Of a stretch of DNA of 64,000 nucleotides, positions 18,183 through 27,246 are shown piece after piece (positions within the stretch are counted from its first letter, which is position 1; every line of letters starts with the position of its first letter). Below the pieces are notes generated by a model. The model did not search any database and was not told the DNA's origin. It saw only the letters and a list, made by a program, of their open reading frames with translations. The stretch comes from JAEUKQ01 sp044227605 (GTDB lineage: Bacteria > Pseudomonadota > Alphaproteobacteria > JAEUKQ01), in NCBI GenBank assembly GCA_044227605.1, contig JBGAWJ010000001.1:1-64000 (forward strand). Direction: 5' to 3'. The position numbers and the translations under genes are program-made.

Positions 18183-18818
18183 TTAGGCGATTCGCGTTAT
18201 TTTTTCAATGATTAAAATCTTGGCTTGCAAATCTGTTAAACTAGGATGGGCTTGATACGAAAAATTCCAGTGCTTTTGCGCCTGTTGGATTTCTTCTTTC
18301 CATAATTTCCCTTTTAAGAAAACAATTTTGACTTGGTCATGCCATTGATAGCGGCCAAGGTTAAATAATTGATCCAATTTTGCCAACGCCCGGGATGTTA
18401 CTATATCAGTTTTCAGGAATTCAACCGTTTCTATCCGTTGATTACGTACAGTTATTTTTTTTGATGCAATAGCTGCGGTTCCAAACAGCTGATAGGCAAC
18501 TTCCTCCAAGAATATTGCTTTGCGCTGGTCCGACTCCACTAAAACAACTTCTGGGACACCCATGATGGCTAAAACCATTCCCGGCAACCCAGCCCCCGAT
18601 CCCATATCGATTATCTTTTGGGGAAGCGCAGGTAATAAGGCCAGGATTTGGCCGCTATCTAAAATATGACGCTCCCACATATCCCCAACCGTTTCCTCTG
18701 CAATTAAATTCAACCTTTTTTGCCATTGGGCCAGGAGGGTTACATATAATTGCAGGCGCTGAAACGTTTCACGTGAAACATGTAAGAGGGCGGCACATTC
18801 TTCTGCGGTTTTTGTCAT
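18183..18818 (-). CDS. rsmG: 16S rRNA (guanine527-N7)-methyltransferase RsmG (GidB)
   Basis: RsmG methylates G527 in the 530 loop of 16S rRNA with SAM. The 211-residue protein has the SAM motif DMGSGAGLPGMVLA, the acidic VLVESDQRKAIFL motif, and NLIAEET near the start. Residues HVSRETF at the N-terminus are encoded by a parS palindrome (18765-18780). It lies between mnmG and parA on the same strand, a conserved order (mnmG-rsmG-parA-parB). Loss of this methylation gives low-level streptomycin resistance in several bacteria (family knowledge). Confidence 0.95.
   Translation of the reverse strand: MTKTAEECAALLHVSRETFQRLQLYVTLLAQWQKRLNLIAEETVGDMWERHILDSGQILALLPALPQKIIDMGSGAGLPGMVLAIMGVPEVVLVESDQRKAIFLEEVAYQLFGTAAIASKKITVRNQRIETVEFLKTDIVTSRALAKLDQLFNLGRYQWHDQVKIVFLKGKLWKEEIQQAQKHWNFSYQAHPSLTDLQAKILIIEKITRIA
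18765..18780. other. parS: parS centromere site 2, inside rsmG
   Basis: CGTTTCACGTGAAACA is base-for-base identical to the site at 15645-15660 and contains the same 14-bp palindrome (18766-18779). It encodes part of HVSRET in RsmG, so it must satisfy both the protein and ParB. Confidence 0.93.
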
Positions 18819-18838
18819 GGATCCAAACTTATGATCAA

Positions 18839-20704
18839 TTATGCCGTTTGGGGAACAGGCTTTTTATAGGCATATTTCAATAAAATTGTTAAAGCCGCCG
18901 GGGTGATGCCCGGAATACGCGAGGCGGCCCCAACACTATACGGCTTGGCTTGATTAAGCTTTTTTTGCAGTTCGGCTGACAACCCCGGAATAACTGAAAA
19001 ATTCAAGGAGGGTGGCAAAAAAAGTTCTTCATCTTGACGGAATAGCCGGATATCGCTTTCATGCCTTTTCATATAACCGGAATATTTGGCTTCAATTTCT
19101 AATTGTTCCACAATAGCGTTTGGCACCCCCCCTAGATTGGGAAAAATTTTGCATAATTGCTGCCAATCAACCAGTGATGAAGACAACACATCCAATACAG
19201 ATCGTTTAACCCCGTCCGCATTGACGCCCACACCCAAACGTTGCCATTCTGTCGGGGTGGCCGACATTTTTTCAAGTGTTTGCTGCGTGGCCTGTAATTG
19301 TTCCATTTTGGTCATGTAATGCTGCTGGCGAGCAGTGCCCACACACCCTATTTTGATTCCTCGCCCGGTTAACCGGCGATCGGCGTTATCACTGCGCAAA
19401 TGTAGGCGATATTCTGCCCGTGAGGTAAACATGCGGTAGGGTTCATTTGTTCCCAAGGTAACCAGGTCATCGATCATGACTCCGATATAGGATTCACTGC
19501 GGTCAAAAATTTCAGGTGCCTTTCCACTGGCCTTATAAGCAGCATTCAATCCGGCCACAATCCCTTGGGCTGCGGCTTCTTCATAGCCCGTCGTTCCGTT
19601 GATTTGGCCTGCCAAAAACAGGCGGGGCATTTTTTTTGCCTCCAGCCAAGGATATAATTCCTTTGGGTCCACAAAATCATATTCAATGGCATATCCCGGC
19701 CTGATCACTTTCGCATTGGCTAAACCCGGGATGGTTTTTAACAAAGCCAGCTGCACATCTTCTGGCAGGGACGTGGAAATGCCGTTGGGATAAACGGTAT
19801 CGTCATCCAAACCCTCCGGCTCTAAAAATATCTGGTGCCGGGAACGGTCGGCAAAACGCACGACCTTATCTTCAATAGAGGGGCAGTAACGCGGCCCAAT
19901 GCCTTCAATTTGCCCAGAATACATGGGGGAGCGATGCAAATTTGTCCGAATAATCGCATGGGTTTCCTCATTCGTGGCGGTTAAATAACAAGGGATTTGT
20001 GGGGTTGTAATAGCCGTGGTTAGATAGGAAAAAGCTGGGATGGGAACATCACCGGGCTGCTTCTCCAAGCCTGACCAATCAATAGTCCGCCCATCTAGTC
20101 TGGGAGGAGTCCCTGTTTTCAATCGCCCTAATTGAAAGCCTGCTCGCTCGAGTGCATTTGAAAGACCTAAAGACGGTTTCTCCCCAACCCGGCCCGCTGG
20201 AATCTTTTTCTCACCCATATGGATCAGGCCGCGTAAAAACGTACCGGTGGTAATCACCACAGCGCCCGCATAAAGGTTCTTTCCTTCCGCTGTCTGCACA
20301 CCGATGATTTCCTGGTTTTTCTCATCAAATAAAAGATTTTCAACAGATGCCTGGTAAATCTCCAAATTTGCCTGTTCCGCCAAGGCCGATTGCATGGCCG
20401 CTCGGTATAATTTACGGTCGGCCTGCGCCCGCAACCCTCGCACAGCATGCCCTTTACTGGCGTTTAACATACGGAATTGGATGCCTGCTTTGTCAGCCAC
20501 CCGTCCCATCAACCCATCTAGCGCATCAATTTCCCTGACCAAATGTCCCTTGCCCAACCCACCAATGGCTGGGTTGCAGGACATCTCCCCAATCGTTGCC
20601 TGTTGGTGGGTCACCAGCAATGTCTTGGCCCCTAAACGAGCCGCCGCCGCCGCCGCTTCACAGCCAGCATGACCACCCCCAATGACGATCACATCTACTT
20701 TCAT
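18839..20704 (-). CDS. mnmG: tRNA uridine-5-carboxymethylaminomethyl modification enzyme MnmG (GidA)
   Basis: With MnmE, MnmG uses FAD, glycine and methylene-tetrahydrofolate to make (c)mnm5U34 in tRNAs. The 621-residue protein begins with [14 protein letters not shown] (FAD Rossmann motif) and shows [33 protein letters not shown] and [13 protein letters not shown] second nucleotide-binding region near residue 370 reads [20 protein letters not shown]. It ends with the helical MnmE-binding domain. rsmG follows after 20 bases, and its partner mnmE is immediately upstream on the same strand. Confidence 0.97.
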   Translation of the reverse strand: MKVDVIVIGGGHAGCEAAAAAARLGAKTLLVTHQQATIGEMSCNPAIGGLGKGHLVREIDALDGLMGRVADKAGIQFRMLNASKGHAVRGLRAQADRKLYRAAMQSALAEQANLEIYQASVENLLFDEKNQEIIGVQTAEGKNLYAGAVVITTGTFLRGLIHMGEKKIPAGRVGEKPSLGLSNALERAGFQLGRLKTGTPPRLDGRTIDWSGLEKQPGDVPIPAFSYLTTAITTPQIPCYLTATNEETHAIIRTNLHRSPMYSGQIEGIGPRYCPSIEDKVVRFADRSRHQIFLEPEGLDDDTVYPNGISTSLPEDVQLALLKTIPGLANAKVIRPGYAIEYDFVDPKELYPWLEAKKMPRLFLAGQINGTTGYEEAAAQGIVAGLNAAYKASGKAPEIFDRSESYIGVMIDDLVTLGTNEPYRMFTSRAEYRLHLRSDNADRRLTGRGIKIGCVGTARQQHYMTKMEQLQATQQTLEKMSATPTEWQRLGVGVNADGVKRSVLDVLSSSLVDWQQLCKIFPNLGGVPNAIVEQLEIEAKYSGYMKRHESDIRLFRQDEELFLPPSLNFSVIPGLSAELQKKLNQAKPYSVGAASRIPGITPAALTILLKYAYKKPVPQTA

Positions 20705-20763
20705 CTTATAAACCCTACCGTTCTGAAAATTATTCGCCTTATATTAGATACGGATGAATTTGC

Positions 20764-22146
20764 CTACTTGCCAATGCAAAATTCCCTGAAAATAACGTCC
20801 AACATCTCTTCGATATGGACCCGCCCGGTGATTTCACCAAGGGCCCTTATGGCCAAGCGAAGATCTTCGGCCATTAATTCTATAGATACGGTCATATCAG
20901 CTTGCTCTAAGCTCAGCAAGCATTTTTCCAATGCTTGGCGGTGGCGGTGGCGGGTAATCAGGGGTGCAGAACCAATTGCTGTTCCTACCATTTTTTCTAT
21001 TTTCTGTTTCAAGAAGCCCATAAAATCCGCTAAGCCAGCGCCCGTTTGCAAACTGATAAAAAAAGTATTAGCTGCTGCTGCGATAGGAACAGGGGATGAT
21101 AGATCAATTTTATTGACCAAAAAAATTGTCTCCGAAGTGACTAATTCTAAAATATCCCCGGGTATTTTTGGCCAATCTTGCGCCGAAACCATCAGCAGCT
21201 GGATATCACTTACCAATGCGTGCTGGCGCGCCCGCCTGACACCTTCCTCTTCAATGCTATCGGTGGTTGGCCGCAACCCCGCCGTATCGGCAATCGTGAC
21301 CGGCACCCCCCCGATGTTCAAGGTGGTTTCTACAATATCGCGGGTCGTGCCAGCAATAGGGGAGACGATGGCAACATCCCGCCTTGAAAGCCAGTTAATC
21401 AGGCTTGATTTGCCAGCATTTGGTGGGCCTATGATGGTCAGCACCAATCCTTGCCTGATTCGTTGGCCGCGATTGCCGTCTGCCAGGTGGTTTTTAATCT
21501 GGGTTTGCAAATCAGCTAATTTTTGCTTGACCATGTGGTTTAATTCAGCCGGTAATTCCTCATCAGGAAAATCAATATAAGCTTCGAGGTAAGCCGCCAT
21601 ATGCACTAAGGCACGCCGCCAAATTTCGTATAATTTTCCTAGTTCCCCTTGATATTGGCGTAAAGCTTGGCGACGCTGGGCTTCCGTTTCCGCGGCAATT
21701 AAATCGGCCAATCCTTCGACGGCCGTCAAGTCTAATTTTCCATGTTGAAAGGCCCGTTTGGTGAATTCGCCAGCTTCCGCAAGACGGGTTTCAGGAAACT
21801 GCTGTAATTCCTTAATCAATATTTCCACAATGGCGCGGCTGCCATGCACCTGCAATTCCGCCATATCTTCCCCCGTAAAACTGGCAGGGTTGGGAAACCA
21901 CAAAACCAAGGCCTCATCCAGGATTTTAGCGGCCAAGTCATTCAGGCTTCCTGAATTATAACCGGCCCTATACAATAAACGCTTATGGGCCGAACGCGCG
22001 GGCGGCAACTCTCTTTGGGTGATTTGGGTTAAGATATCGGCGGTTTTTGGGCCAGAAATACGAATAATGGCAATCGCTGCGGGCAATGACCCGGTCGATA
22101 AAGCAAAAATGGTTTCCGTTAGAGGGAGATCAGCAGGAAGGGACAA
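20764..22146 (-). CDS. mnmE: tRNA modification GTPase MnmE (TrmE)
   Basis: MnmE is the GTPase partner of MnmG. The 460-residue protein has an N-terminal tetrahydrofolate-binding domain (TIFALSTGSLPAAIAIIRISG), a helical domain, and an inserted Ras-like G domain. The G domain carries P-loop GPPNAGKSS, the switch GTTRDIVE, the DTAGLR motif and NKID. The C-terminus ends in CIGK, whose Cys is conserved in this family. The start overlaps the 3' end of the upstream ferredoxin gene by 17 bases, suggesting coupled translation. Confidence 0.97.
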   Translation of the reverse strand: MSLPADLPLTETIFALSTGSLPAAIAIIRISGPKTADILTQITQRELPPARSAHKRLLYRAGYNSGSLNDLAAKILDEALVLWFPNPASFTGEDMAELQVHGSRAIVEILIKELQQFPETRLAEAGEFTKRAFQHGKLDLTAVEGLADLIAAETEAQRRQALRQYQGELGKLYEIWRRALVHMAAYLEAYIDFPDEELPAELNHMVKQKLADLQTQIKNHLADGNRGQRIRQGLVLTIIGPPNAGKSSLINWLSRRDVAIVSPIAGTTRDIVETTLNIGGVPVTIADTAGLRPTTDSIEEEGVRRARQHALVSDIQLLMVSAQDWPKIPGDILELVTSETIFLVNKIDLSSPVPIAAAANTFFISLQTGAGLADFMGFLKQKIEKMVGTAIGSAPLITRHRHRQALEKCLLSLEQADMTVSIELMAEDLRLAIRALGEITGRVHIEEMLDVIFREFCIGK

Positions 22147-22504
22147 GGGGAGATTTATCCGTTGGTTTTAACATCAATCGATCGACAATCTTCCCTTGCA
22201 GAAGGTGGTTTTGGACGATTTCCTCAGCCTCTTCTACCGTTTGGCAATGATACCAAATGCCTTCTGGGTAAACCACCACCACCGGGCCTAACTCACACCG
22301 GTCTAAACAGCCCGCACTGTTAATACGCATATCATCAAGCCCTAATTCCTTAGCGCGCGCCTTCATATAATTTCGCAGTTTTTCCGAACCTTTAACCTTA
22401 CATGAGCCGCGCGCATGATCGGCAGGACGCTCATTGGTGCAAAAAAATACATGATTGCGGTAATAAAGCGGAACAGGTGAAGTTATCTTTTGGGGAGGGT
22501 TCAT
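22130..22504 (-). CDS. Thioredoxin-like [2Fe-2S] ferredoxin-domain protein
   Basis: This 124-residue protein of the thioredoxin-like 2Fe-2S ferredoxin fold shows VFFCTNERPADHARGSC, then INSAGCLDRCELGP and VYPEGIWY. The four cysteines (CTN, GSC, AGC and DRC) match the cluster ligands of NuoE/Aquifex-type ferredoxins. Small proteins of this pattern are widespread next to mnmE in Alphaproteobacteria. The electron-transfer partner is unknown. It overlaps mnmE by 17 bases, and its ATG overlaps the end of the DUF6489 gene by 4 bases, so three genes are tightly coupled. Confidence 0.85.
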   Translation of the reverse strand: MNPPQKITSPVPLYYRNHVFFCTNERPADHARGSCKVKGSEKLRNYMKARAKELGLDDMRINSAGCLDRCELGPVVVVYPEGIWYHCQTVEEAEEIVQNHLLQGKIVDRLMLKPTDKSPLVPSC

Positions 22505-22752
22505 TTTTTGGGATCTTTTTTCTGGAAGCTATTGGTAAAATCAGTGAATTTCTTTTGCCATTCCTGCCAATTTTCAGACATTCCGCCCATCCAGCTTTTC
22601 AGCAATTTTTCAGGGCTTGATTCGCTGATGGCTGATAAAAGTTTTTCCTGGATTTCTTTTAAAAGTTCCTGTTGCATAGCACTCACATCCGGCAATCCAA
22701 CCAGCCGCCGGATTTCCTCAGGCGGGCATTCAACCTCAATATGAAATTTCAT
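22501..22752 (-). CDS. DUF6489 family small protein
   Basis: The 83-residue protein starts MKFHIEVECPPEEIRRLVGLPDVSAMQQ. That N-terminus (strand, then the PPEE and LGLPDV-like motifs) is typical of DUF6489 in Alphaproteobacteria. The remainder is helical and charged with a Lys-rich tail. No function is established. It is the first gene of a coupled run DUF6489-ferredoxin-mnmE-mnmG. The 213 bases upstream, to the end of rho, show only a weak 6-bp stem. Confidence 0.78.
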   Translation of the reverse strand: MKFHIEVECPPEEIRRLVGLPDVSAMQQELLKEIQEKLLSAISESSPEKLLKSWMGGMSENWQEWQKKFTDFTNSFQKKDPKK

Positions 22753-22965
22753 GTGGCTATTTCCCTTACTGCAAAGGTTATTTTAGGGGGCCTCATTGGG
22801 ATGGTACAACTTTTTGGCTTGCCGTCAAATCTTTCGATCAAAGTCTGATGATTCTGTGGGTTGAAGCGAAGAATAATGCGTGCCAGAAACATAAGCTTGC
22901 AAAGACAGCACGCTTATATTTTGTACAAAGCCCACAAGGATATAACTGCTAGCGTAACGCTCCCG

Positions 22966-24222
22966 CTATTGATTCATCGAGGCAAAAAAATCCGCATTGT
23001 TTTTGGTTAGGCGTAATTTATCAAGCAGGAATTCCATGCCATCAATTGCTCCCATCGGCATGAGGATGCGGCGTAAGACCCACATTTTAGAAAGGGTTGC
23101 CTTATCCACCAACAACTCTTCCTTACGTGTCCCTGATTTGGTAATGTCAATGGCCGGGAACGTCCTTTTATCTGAAAGTTTACGGTCAAGGATAATTTCT
23201 GAATTTCCTGTACCCTTAAATTCTTCAAAAATAACCTCATCCATCCGGCTGCCAGTATCAATTAAAGCAGTTGCGATGATTGTTAAGGAACCCCCTTCCT
23301 CGATATTACGAGCCGCGCCGAAAAAGCGTTTGGGGCGTTGCAAGGCATTGGCATCCACACCCCCTGTTAAAACTTTACCGGAAGATGGCACAACCGTATT
23401 ATAAGCGCGGGCAAGCCTGGTGATTGAATCAAGCAAAATCACCACGTCCTTTTTATGTTCAACCAACCTTTTGGCTTTTTCAATAACCATTTCAGCAACC
23501 TGCACATGCCTGGCGGCCGGTTCATCAAAGGTTGAACTGACCACTTCGCCCTTGACCGATCTTGCCATATCCGTCACTTCTTCCGGACGTTCATCAATGA
23601 GTAAAACGATCAAATAACATTCCGGGTGGTTTTGGGCGATGGCATGGGCAATATTTTGCAACATGACGGTTTTGCCGGTTCTTGGCGGCGCAACAATCAG
23701 CGCCCGTTGGCCTTTGCCAAGCGGGGCAATCAGATCCGTGATACGGGTGGTTAAATCCTTACGGTTGGGATTCTCAATTTCGCATTTTAACCGCTCATCG
23801 GGATAAAGCGGGGTTAAATTATCGAAATTGATCCGGTGGCGGACTTTTTCCGGCTGATCGAAATTGATGGTATTAATTTTCAGCATAGCGAAATAACGCT
23901 CGCCATCATTGGGGGCGCGAATCTGACCCTCCACAACGTCACCAGTCCTTAAGGCAAACCTTTTAATCTGGCTGGGGCTTACATAAATGTCGTCAGGCCC
24001 TGGCAAGTAATTAGCCTCAGGCGAGCGCAAAAACCCAAAACCGTCTTGCAAAACCTCAAGTACGCCATCACCAAAAATAGGGGTGCCATTTTCGGCGGTT
24101 TTCTTTAAAATGCCAAACATAATATCTTGTTTGCGCATGGTGCTGGCATTTTCTATTTGTAATTCTTCAGCAAAAGCTAACAGTTCTGCTGGCGATTTCT
24201 TTTTCAGTTCTTCAAGATTCAT
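22966..24222 (-). CDS. rho: Transcription termination factor Rho
   Basis: Rho is the hexameric RNA-dependent ATPase that ends transcription. The 418-residue protein has the N-terminal Rho helix domain ([15 protein letters not shown]), the cold-shock-like RNA-binding domain with [22 protein letters not shown], Walker A APPRTGKT, and the Q/R-loop region with [12 protein letters not shown]. It lacks the long low-complexity N-terminal insertion of some bacteria. A 201-base untranslated stretch separates it from hemJ on the same strand; Rho leaders are often autoregulated, but no specific element was seen. Confidence 0.97.
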   Translation of the reverse strand: MNLEELKKKSPAELLAFAEELQIENASTMRKQDIMFGILKKTAENGTPIFGDGVLEVLQDGFGFLRSPEANYLPGPDDIYVSPSQIKRFALRTGDVVEGQIRAPNDGERYFAMLKINTINFDQPEKVRHRINFDNLTPLYPDERLKCEIENPNRKDLTTRITDLIAPLGKGQRALIVAPPRTGKTVMLQNIAHAIAQNHPECYLIVLLIDERPEEVTDMARSVKGEVVSSTFDEPAARHVQVAEMVIEKAKRLVEHKKDVVILLDSITRLARAYNTVVPSSGKVLTGGVDANALQRPKRFFGAARNIEEGGSLTIIATALIDTGSRMDEVIFEEFKGTGNSEIILDRKLSDKRTFPAIDITKSGTRKEELLVDKATLSKMWVLRRILMPMGAIDGMEFLLDKLRLTKNNADFFASMNQ

Positions 24223-24423
24223 GAAATTTTAAACTATAACCATTAAGGTGTGTGAAATGATAGTGTCTTTTTTGCCGTTACCAAACTTAGATTATTGATC
24301 GTATAAATCAACGTAACCGCAAGACGTTTTTGATGGGGGATAACAGATGATATATATTCTTTCACTGCTAGTAGCTGAAAAATAAGGGGATGTCAAAGGG
24401 AAAATAAGCCATTGCCTGCAAAA

Positions 24424-24855
24424 TCATGAAAATTTGAAAACAGCGCAAATAACGATGCCAATTAACAGCAAAGTTGGTATCTCGTTGACCCGCTTATAGA
24501 ATCGAGGGTTATGGCGATTGCGGTCATGGGCAAAATCACGTTGCCAGCGGATACAAAGGATATGCATTAGCTGTAACCCCATTACCAAAGCTAGTTTGAC
24601 ATAAATCCATAATTCGTACCAATGCTGTCCCAACCATACTAAAGTCCCTCCCAAACCCCAGGTCATGATCATGGCTGGATTGATAATCACTTTTAATAAG
24701 CGACGTTCCATCACCTTAAATATCTCAGCGGGTTGGTTGGTTGCAAGGAGCGTGGCATGATACGCGAAAAGCCTTGGCAGATACAACATACCTGCCATCC
24801 AAGCAACCACAAAAACCAAATGAAACACTTTAACCCATAAATAAATTTCATCCAT
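24424..24855 (-). CDS. hemJ: Protoporphyrinogen oxidase HemJ
   Basis: HemJ oxidises protoporphyrinogen IX to protoporphyrin IX in the inner membrane of bacteria that lack HemG/HemY. The 143-residue protein has four membrane segments with the family residues His (KVFHLVFVVAWMAGMLYLPRLF) and Lys (VKLALV) positioned as in HemJ. I begin at ATG 24855 (MDEIYLWVKVFH), which overlaps the hemH stop as TGATG. A longer open frame to 24912 would lie inside hemH and lacks homologous residues. The hemE-hemH-hemJ chain covers late haem synthesis apart from copro'gen oxidase. Confidence 0.93.
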   Translation of the reverse strand: MDEIYLWVKVFHLVFVVAWMAGMLYLPRLFAYHATLLATNQPAEIFKVMERRLLKVIINPAMIMTWGLGGTLVWLGQHWYELWIYVKLALVMGLQLMHILCIRWQRDFAHDRNRHNPRFYKRVNEIPTLLLIGIVICAVFKFS

Positions 24856-25922
24856 CACTGGCTCGCTTTCAGCTGGTTGCGTTGGTAGCACCCACTTTTG
24901 GAAGAAGGGCAATGACCTTTCAAAGAACAGTTCGTTATAGATGATTTCGACCGCACGGCCTGTTCCGTTAAATTCGTAAGTCCCTGGATAAATATTTCAT
25001 CGGTACCCACGGTCGGTAGCCGTCTGTAAAAAGCGGCACCTGCTTCTAAAGCTAAATCCCGGTACGTGATATCCAGCTCAACCAGCGTTTCTGAATGCTC
25101 GGATACAAAGGAAATCGGCACAATAACCAACCCTTGATGCTGGTTGCTAAGCTCGCGAATCACATCCTCACTATAAGGCTTGAGCCAAAGGACAGGCCCA
25201 ACGCGGCTTTGATAGGTAATTTGCCATTGATCTGGCTGCAACCCTGCTTTTTCCGCTACCGCCGCCGCAGATATGGCAATATGGGTGTCATAGGGGTCAC
25301 CTTGCTCCACAATTTTTTGCGGTAAGCCATGGGCAGAAAAAAGGACTCGGTAAGGGATTCCTGGAAAATCCTGCTGCAACTGGACAATTTCTTTTTGTAA
25401 TGATTTGGCCATCACTTCCGTAAAACCAGCCAATTCTGGATAACAACAAATACTGGTTACAGCAGCAGGGTGACCCTGTTTTCTCCACGTTTTTTGCCAA
25501 TCATCTAACGACGACGCGGTGGTGGTGGTCGAAAATTGGGGGTATAGGGGTAGGGCGATGATTTGGTTGGGGTTAAAATTTCTGACTTCTTCCGCCACTT
25601 GCTGGCTAAAGGGGTGCCAGTATCGCATCGAGATAAAAACTTTTACGACATCTTTGGTAAATCTTTGCTGCAGGTGCTTTTCCAGGATTTGTGCTTGTTT
25701 TTGGGTGTTTGCCAAAATCGGGCTGCCTCCGCCCAAATACCTATAGATTTTTTTGGCCTTTTCTTGCCGGCGCCATGTAATAAATTTAGCCAACAAAAAC
25801 CTAAGGGGTTGTGGGGCTTTGATAATGGCTTTGTCTGAAAATAAATTATATAAAAAGCCTGTAACCGCTTCTTGGCTATCTGGGCCGCCTAAATTGAATA
25901 AAATAACCGCTATACGAGCCAT
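24855..25922 (-). CDS. hemH: Ferrochelatase
   Basis: HemH inserts iron into protoporphyrin IX. The 355-residue protein starts IAVILFNLGGPDSQEAVTGFLYNLFSDKAI, has the catalytic His in FSAHGLPQKIVEQGDPY and the downstream TYQSRVGPVLWLKPY, and ends in a Ser/Lys-rich tail with Cys residues. The ATG overlaps the hemE stop (TAATGG), and its own stop overlaps the hemJ start. All three haem genes are therefore translated in a chain. Confidence 0.96.
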   Translation of the reverse strand: MARIAVILFNLGGPDSQEAVTGFLYNLFSDKAIIKAPQPLRFLLAKFITWRRQEKAKKIYRYLGGGSPILANTQKQAQILEKHLQQRFTKDVVKVFISMRYWHPFSQQVAEEVRNFNPNQIIALPLYPQFSTTTTASSLDDWQKTWRKQGHPAAVTSICCYPELAGFTEVMAKSLQKEIVQLQQDFPGIPYRVLFSAHGLPQKIVEQGDPYDTHIAISAAAVAEKAGLQPDQWQITYQSRVGPVLWLKPYSEDVIRELSNQHQGLVIVPISFVSEHSETLVELDITYRDLALEAGAAFYRRLPTVGTDEIFIQGLTNLTEQAVRSKSSITNCSLKGHCPSSKSGCYQRNQLKASQ

Positions 25923-26950
25923 TATTTTCCTCTCTTGACCAGTTCAACCAATTGGTAGACATTTTCCAATGGCGTTTGAGGAAGGATGCCGTGGCCTAAA
26001 TTAAAGACAAATTTCTCCCTACCCATTGTTTGTATAATATTTTGTACTTCATTTCTTAAATTCTCTGGATCCCCAAGTAAGGTAAACGGATCTAGGTTTC
26101 CCTGGATGACATAAGACCGTTTAGTCGAGGTCTGCAACGATGGTAGGGGAACGGAACTATCTATGCTGATCGCATCTGCTTTTAATTGTTGCATATGGGG
26201 TAAATAATTCCAATAACCACCTTTTGGAAAAATAATAATGGGTGTTTTAGGAAATTCCTTTTTTATTTCCTGGATAATGTAGGAAGTGGGGTTTATCCCC
26301 CATTCCTTCATAGCCTCCACTGAGAGCAGTCCTATCCAGCTATCAAAAAGTTGGACTATTTCAACACCTGCCCTAATTTGCTCGGATAAATACCAGATGA
26401 TTGCTTCCGACAATGTTTTAATTAATTGTTTAAATATCTGGGGTTTTTGGTAGGCAAGCAACCGCGTGTTAAAAAAATCCTTACTAGAGCCTTGATCAAT
26501 CATATAGCAAGCCAGTGTCCACGGACAACCTGAAAACCCTATAAGGGTTGTTTCTGCAGGCAATTGGCTTTTGACAAGTTTTACGGTATCAAATATAGGG
26601 CTTAATTTTTCTTTGAACTGCTCCTTTAAAAAGGATAGGGGGTTTTCTATATTTTCAAGGGAGGAAAGCTTAGGGCCCTTGCCTTCCACAAAAGTTACCT
26701 CTTGTCCAAAAGCGTAAGGGATAACCAAAATATCAGAAAATAAGATAGCACCATCAAAACCAAATCTTCTAATGGGTTGTAACGTTGCTTCGGCTGCAAA
26801 TACTGGGTTTAAGCAAAAATCCATGAAATTTTTAGCTTGCCCGCGTAATTTTCTATATTCGGGTAGATATCTGCCAGCTTGCCGCATTAACCATATCGAT
26901 GGGCGAGTATTTTCACGGGTAAAAGTTAAAAGTAATTCTTTTTTCATCAT
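25922..26950 (-). CDS. hemE: Uroporphyrinogen decarboxylase
   Basis: HemE decarboxylates uroporphyrinogen III to coproporphyrinogen III. The 342-residue protein carries the active-site signature RPSIWLMRQAGRYLPEYR (about residues 16-33), then ILFSDILVIP with the catalytic Asp, and QLFDSWIG. It is the first gene to the left of the predicted origin and reads away from it. In Caulobacter and Rickettsia the replication origin lies next to hemE, which supports the oriC call at 26951-27246. Confidence 0.97.
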   Translation of the reverse strand: MMKKELLLTFTRENTRPSIWLMRQAGRYLPEYRKLRGQAKNFMDFCLNPVFAAEATLQPIRRFGFDGAILFSDILVIPYAFGQEVTFVEGKGPKLSSLENIENPLSFLKEQFKEKLSPIFDTVKLVKSQLPAETTLIGFSGCPWTLACYMIDQGSSKDFFNTRLLAYQKPQIFKQLIKTLSEAIIWYLSEQIRAGVEIVQLFDSWIGLLSVEAMKEWGINPTSYIIQEIKKEFPKTPIIIFPKGGYWNYLPHMQQLKADAISIDSSVPLPSLQTSTKRSYVIQGNLDPFTLLGDPENLRNEVQNIIQTMGREKFVFNLGHGILPQTPLENVYQLVELVKRGK

Positions 26951-27096
26951 TAATATTTATATAAATAATATTAGTATTGGTAGTAGGGGGCTATAAATAG
27001 TGGAAATAAAAATTATTAAAATAGTATCAACAAACTTATCATTAATTTTTTTTATATAATATAGTGGTTAGAATGGATTAGGGAAGGTTTTCCAAC

Positions 27097-27105
27097 TTAT
27101 CCACT
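27097..27105 (+). other. DnaA box (TTATCCACT)
   Basis: One mismatch to the strong DnaA box TTATCCACA, at the last base, within the predicted oriC. Confidence 0.7.
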
Positions 27106-27128
27106 AGTTCTATGAAAAAATATCCCCT

Positions 27129-27137
27129 TGTGAATAG
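27129..27137 (-). other. DnaA-like box (CTATTCACA on the minus strand)
   Basis: One mismatch, at the first base, to the consensus TTATNCACA. It lies between the two plus-strand boxes. Confidence 0.45.
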
Positions 27138-27187
27138 ATCAATGAATGAAATGTTAATAAAAGGGAAGAGAAAACAATGCAGGCTAT

Positions 27188-27196
27188 TTATCCACA
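27188..27196 (+). other. Perfect DnaA box (TTATCCACA)
   Basis: An exact match to the high-affinity consensus, about 50 bases before the maf start codon. Confidence 0.82.
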
Positions 27197-27219
27197 GTTT
27201 GTTAGAGATGCTAAAAAGG

Positions 27220-27235
27220 GGTGCTTTAAAGCACC
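27220..27235. repeat. 16-bp perfect palindrome between the DnaA box and maf
   Basis: GGTGCTTTAAAGCACC reads the same on both strands. It ends one base before the AGGAAAAATAA ribosome site of maf. It may be a protein-binding site at the origin or an operator for maf, or an RNA hairpin near its ribosome site. Confidence 0.65.
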
Positions 27236-27246
27236 AGGAAAAATAA

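Larger units (their letters stand above)
26951..27246. other. Predicted chromosomal replication origin (oriC)
   Basis: This is a gene-free 296-base gap between divergently transcribed hemE and maf. The hemE side (26951-27065) is extremely AT-rich and could unwind. The maf side has DnaA-box-like nonamers at 27097-27105, 27129-27137 and 27188-27196, and a 16-bp perfect palindrome at 27220-27235. In Caulobacter oriC lies between hemE and the gene cluster containing maf-coaE-dnaQ, as here. Genes on both sides read outward. Position and motifs are seen; activity is inferred. Confidence 0.78.

Noticed and set aside
20669..21580. 303-codon plus-strand frame opposite mnmE
   Set aside because: It lies wholly antisense to a well-supported mnmE and its translation resembles no protein; a shadow of codon bias.
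22891..22917. ATAAGC/GCTTAT stem after rho
   Set aside because: Six pairs with a 15-base loop and no clear T run on the minus strand; not convincing as the rho terminator.
24855..24912. Longer N-terminus for HemJ
   Set aside because: It would sit inside hemH; the TGATG junction gives a better coupled start and the right family length.
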